Positions 63,381 to 64,000 of a stretch of 64,000 bases of DNA are shown in pieces; positions within the stretch are counted from its first letter, which is position 1, and each line of letters opens with the position of its first letter. The position numbers and the translations under genes were made by a program. This DNA comes from Kineococcus rubinsiae (GTDB lineage Bacteria > Actinomycetota > Actinomycetes > Actinomycetales > Kineococcaceae), in assembly GCF_011839805.1 (NCBI RefSeq), contig NZ_VWPY01000015.1, positions 1-64,000 of the forward strand, given 5' to 3'. Below the pieces are notes generated by a model. The model had not been told where the DNA came from. It worked only from the letters and a program-made list of their open reading frames with translations, and did no database searches.

Positions 63381-64000
63381 ATGGTGGACTCCGTGACGCT
63401 CAAGCACGCTGGTGGCGAGCTCGACCTCCCCGTGACCCCCGCGACCGAGGGCAACGCCGGGTTCGGGATCGGCAGCCTGATGAAGGAGACCGGGCTCGTC
63501 ACGCTCGACTCGGGATTCACGAACACCGCGTCCTGCACGTCGGCGGTCACCTACATCGACGGCGACGCGGGCATCCTGCGCTACCGCGGCTACCCCATCG
63601 AGCAGCTCGCGGAGAAGTCGTCCTTCGTCGAGACGTCCTACCTGCTCATCTACGGCGAGCTGCCGACGGAGACCCAGCTCTCGGCGTTCACCGAGCGGAT
63701 CCAGCGCCACACGCTGCTGCACGAGGACCTCAAGCGGTTCTTCGACGGCTTCCCGCGCGACGCGCACCCCATGCCGGTCCTGTCCAGCGCCGTGAGCGCG
63801 CTGTCGACGTTCTACCCGAACAGCCTCAACCCGTTCGACGCCGAGCAGGTCGAGCTGTCCACGATCCGCCTCCTGGCCAAGCTGCCGACGATCGCGGCGT
63901 ACGCGCACCGCAAGTCCCTCGGGCAGCCGCTGCTGTACCCCGACAACCGCCTCGGCCTCGTCGAGAACTTCACGCGGCTCGCCTTCGGCAACCCCGCCGA
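63381..64000 (+). CDS. gltA: citrate synthase, N-terminal part (cut by window edge)
   Basis: 206 codons of a citrate synthase are visible, starting MVDSVTLKHAGGELDLPVTP. The N-terminal region of hexameric (type II) citrate synthases is clear: TLDSGFTNTASCTSAVTYID, DAGILRYRGYPIEQLAEKS and SYLLIYGELPT. HAHPMPVLSSAVSALSTFYP-like sequence follows, here DAHPMPVLSSAVSALSTFYP. The enzyme condenses acetyl-CoA and oxaloacetate. The catalytic His/Asp residues lie in the missing C-terminal part. Type II enzymes are normally inhibited by NADH, which cannot be judged here. Confidence 0.95.
   Translation, partial: MVDSVTLKHAGGELDLPVTPATEGNAGFGIGSLMKETGLVTLDSGFTNTASCTSAVTYIDGDAGILRYRGYPIEQLAEKSSFVETSYLLIYGELPTETQLSAFTERIQRHTLLHEDLKRFFDGFPRDAHPMPVLSSAVSALSTFYPNSLNPFDAEQVELSTIRLLAKLPTIAAYAHRKSLGQPLLYPDNRLGLVENFTRLAFGNPA

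Overview
The window comes from a very GC-rich actinobacterium. Codon third positions are almost all G or C, GTG starts are common, and several genes have a TANNNT -10 hexamer only 6-9 bases before the start codon, which suggests leaderless mRNAs. Two mycothiol-pathway deacetylases (Mca and MshB) rule out most non-actinobacteria. Gene content and order fit a Kineococcus/Kineosporiales-type organism, but that placement is inference. From memory of the Mycobacterium tuberculosis map, the order metB - greA - DUF4307 - mca - small membrane protein - hemolysin III - Z-prenyl synthase - phoH - fum - glpX - DUF4245 - xseB/xseA - ispH - ychF - typA - mshB - ferredoxin - dapC follows Rv1079 to Rv1178 closely. 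The window is therefore mainly a conserved actinobacterial chromosomal core with lineage-specific insertions.

Layout. 1-2.7 kb: a NarL-type two-component operon on the minus strand followed by a membrane sensor-like gene cut by the window edge. 2.9-4.9 kb: divergent msrA and metB. 5-11.7 kb: a VWA protein and its AAA+ ATPase partner, both on minus, separated by a plus-strand island (methylmalonate-semialdehyde dehydrogenase, an unknown 115-aa protein, an aldo/keto reductase). 11.8-21 kb: AI-2E-family permease, greA, DUF4307, mca, a sugar-type oxidoreductase, a serine hydrolase, TrhA, Z-prenyl diphosphate synthase and a PIN-PhoH ATPase. 21-27.6 kb: a secreted transglycosylase-like protein with a CRP-like site upstream, a HugZ/DUF2470-like protein divergent from a solitary rpsD with an iron-box-like sequence between them, a Na+/H+ antiporter, a VOC protein and fumC. 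27.8-32.3 kb: a complete LpqY-SugA-SugB-SugC trehalose ABC importer operon. 32.4-42 kb: CelD-like acetyltransferase, a glpX-sugar kinase operon, DUF4245, xseAB, ispH, rmuC, ychF. 42-47.7 kb: an oligopeptide ABC importer operon with a fused double ATPase. 47.8-52.7 kb: S9 peptidase, VIT-family transporter, small membrane protein, DUF3105/DUF305 pair, NUDIX hydrolase. 52.8-64 kb: typA, mshB, a divergent FtsH-like AAA protease, alpha-galactosidase, a GNAT protein, fdxA-dapC, and the start of citrate synthase.

Working together: Mca and MshB belong to mycothiol synthesis and detoxification. MsrA adds methionine-sulfoxide repair and MetB methionine supply. LpqY-SugABC and the alpha-galactosidase point to recovery and breakdown of alpha-linked sugars. 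FumC and citrate synthase belong to the TCA cycle, GlpX to gluconeogenesis, IspH and the Z-prenyl synthase to isoprenoids, and DapC to lysine/peptidoglycan precursors.

No tRNA, rRNA, CRISPR array, transposase, integrase or phage gene was recognised. The more unusual features are non-coding: a four-copy dispersed palindrome family, several sharp dyads in promoter regions, and three short tandem arrays whose repeat phase is set by a stop codon. The most unusual protein is the FtsH-like protease with a large insertion after Walker B.
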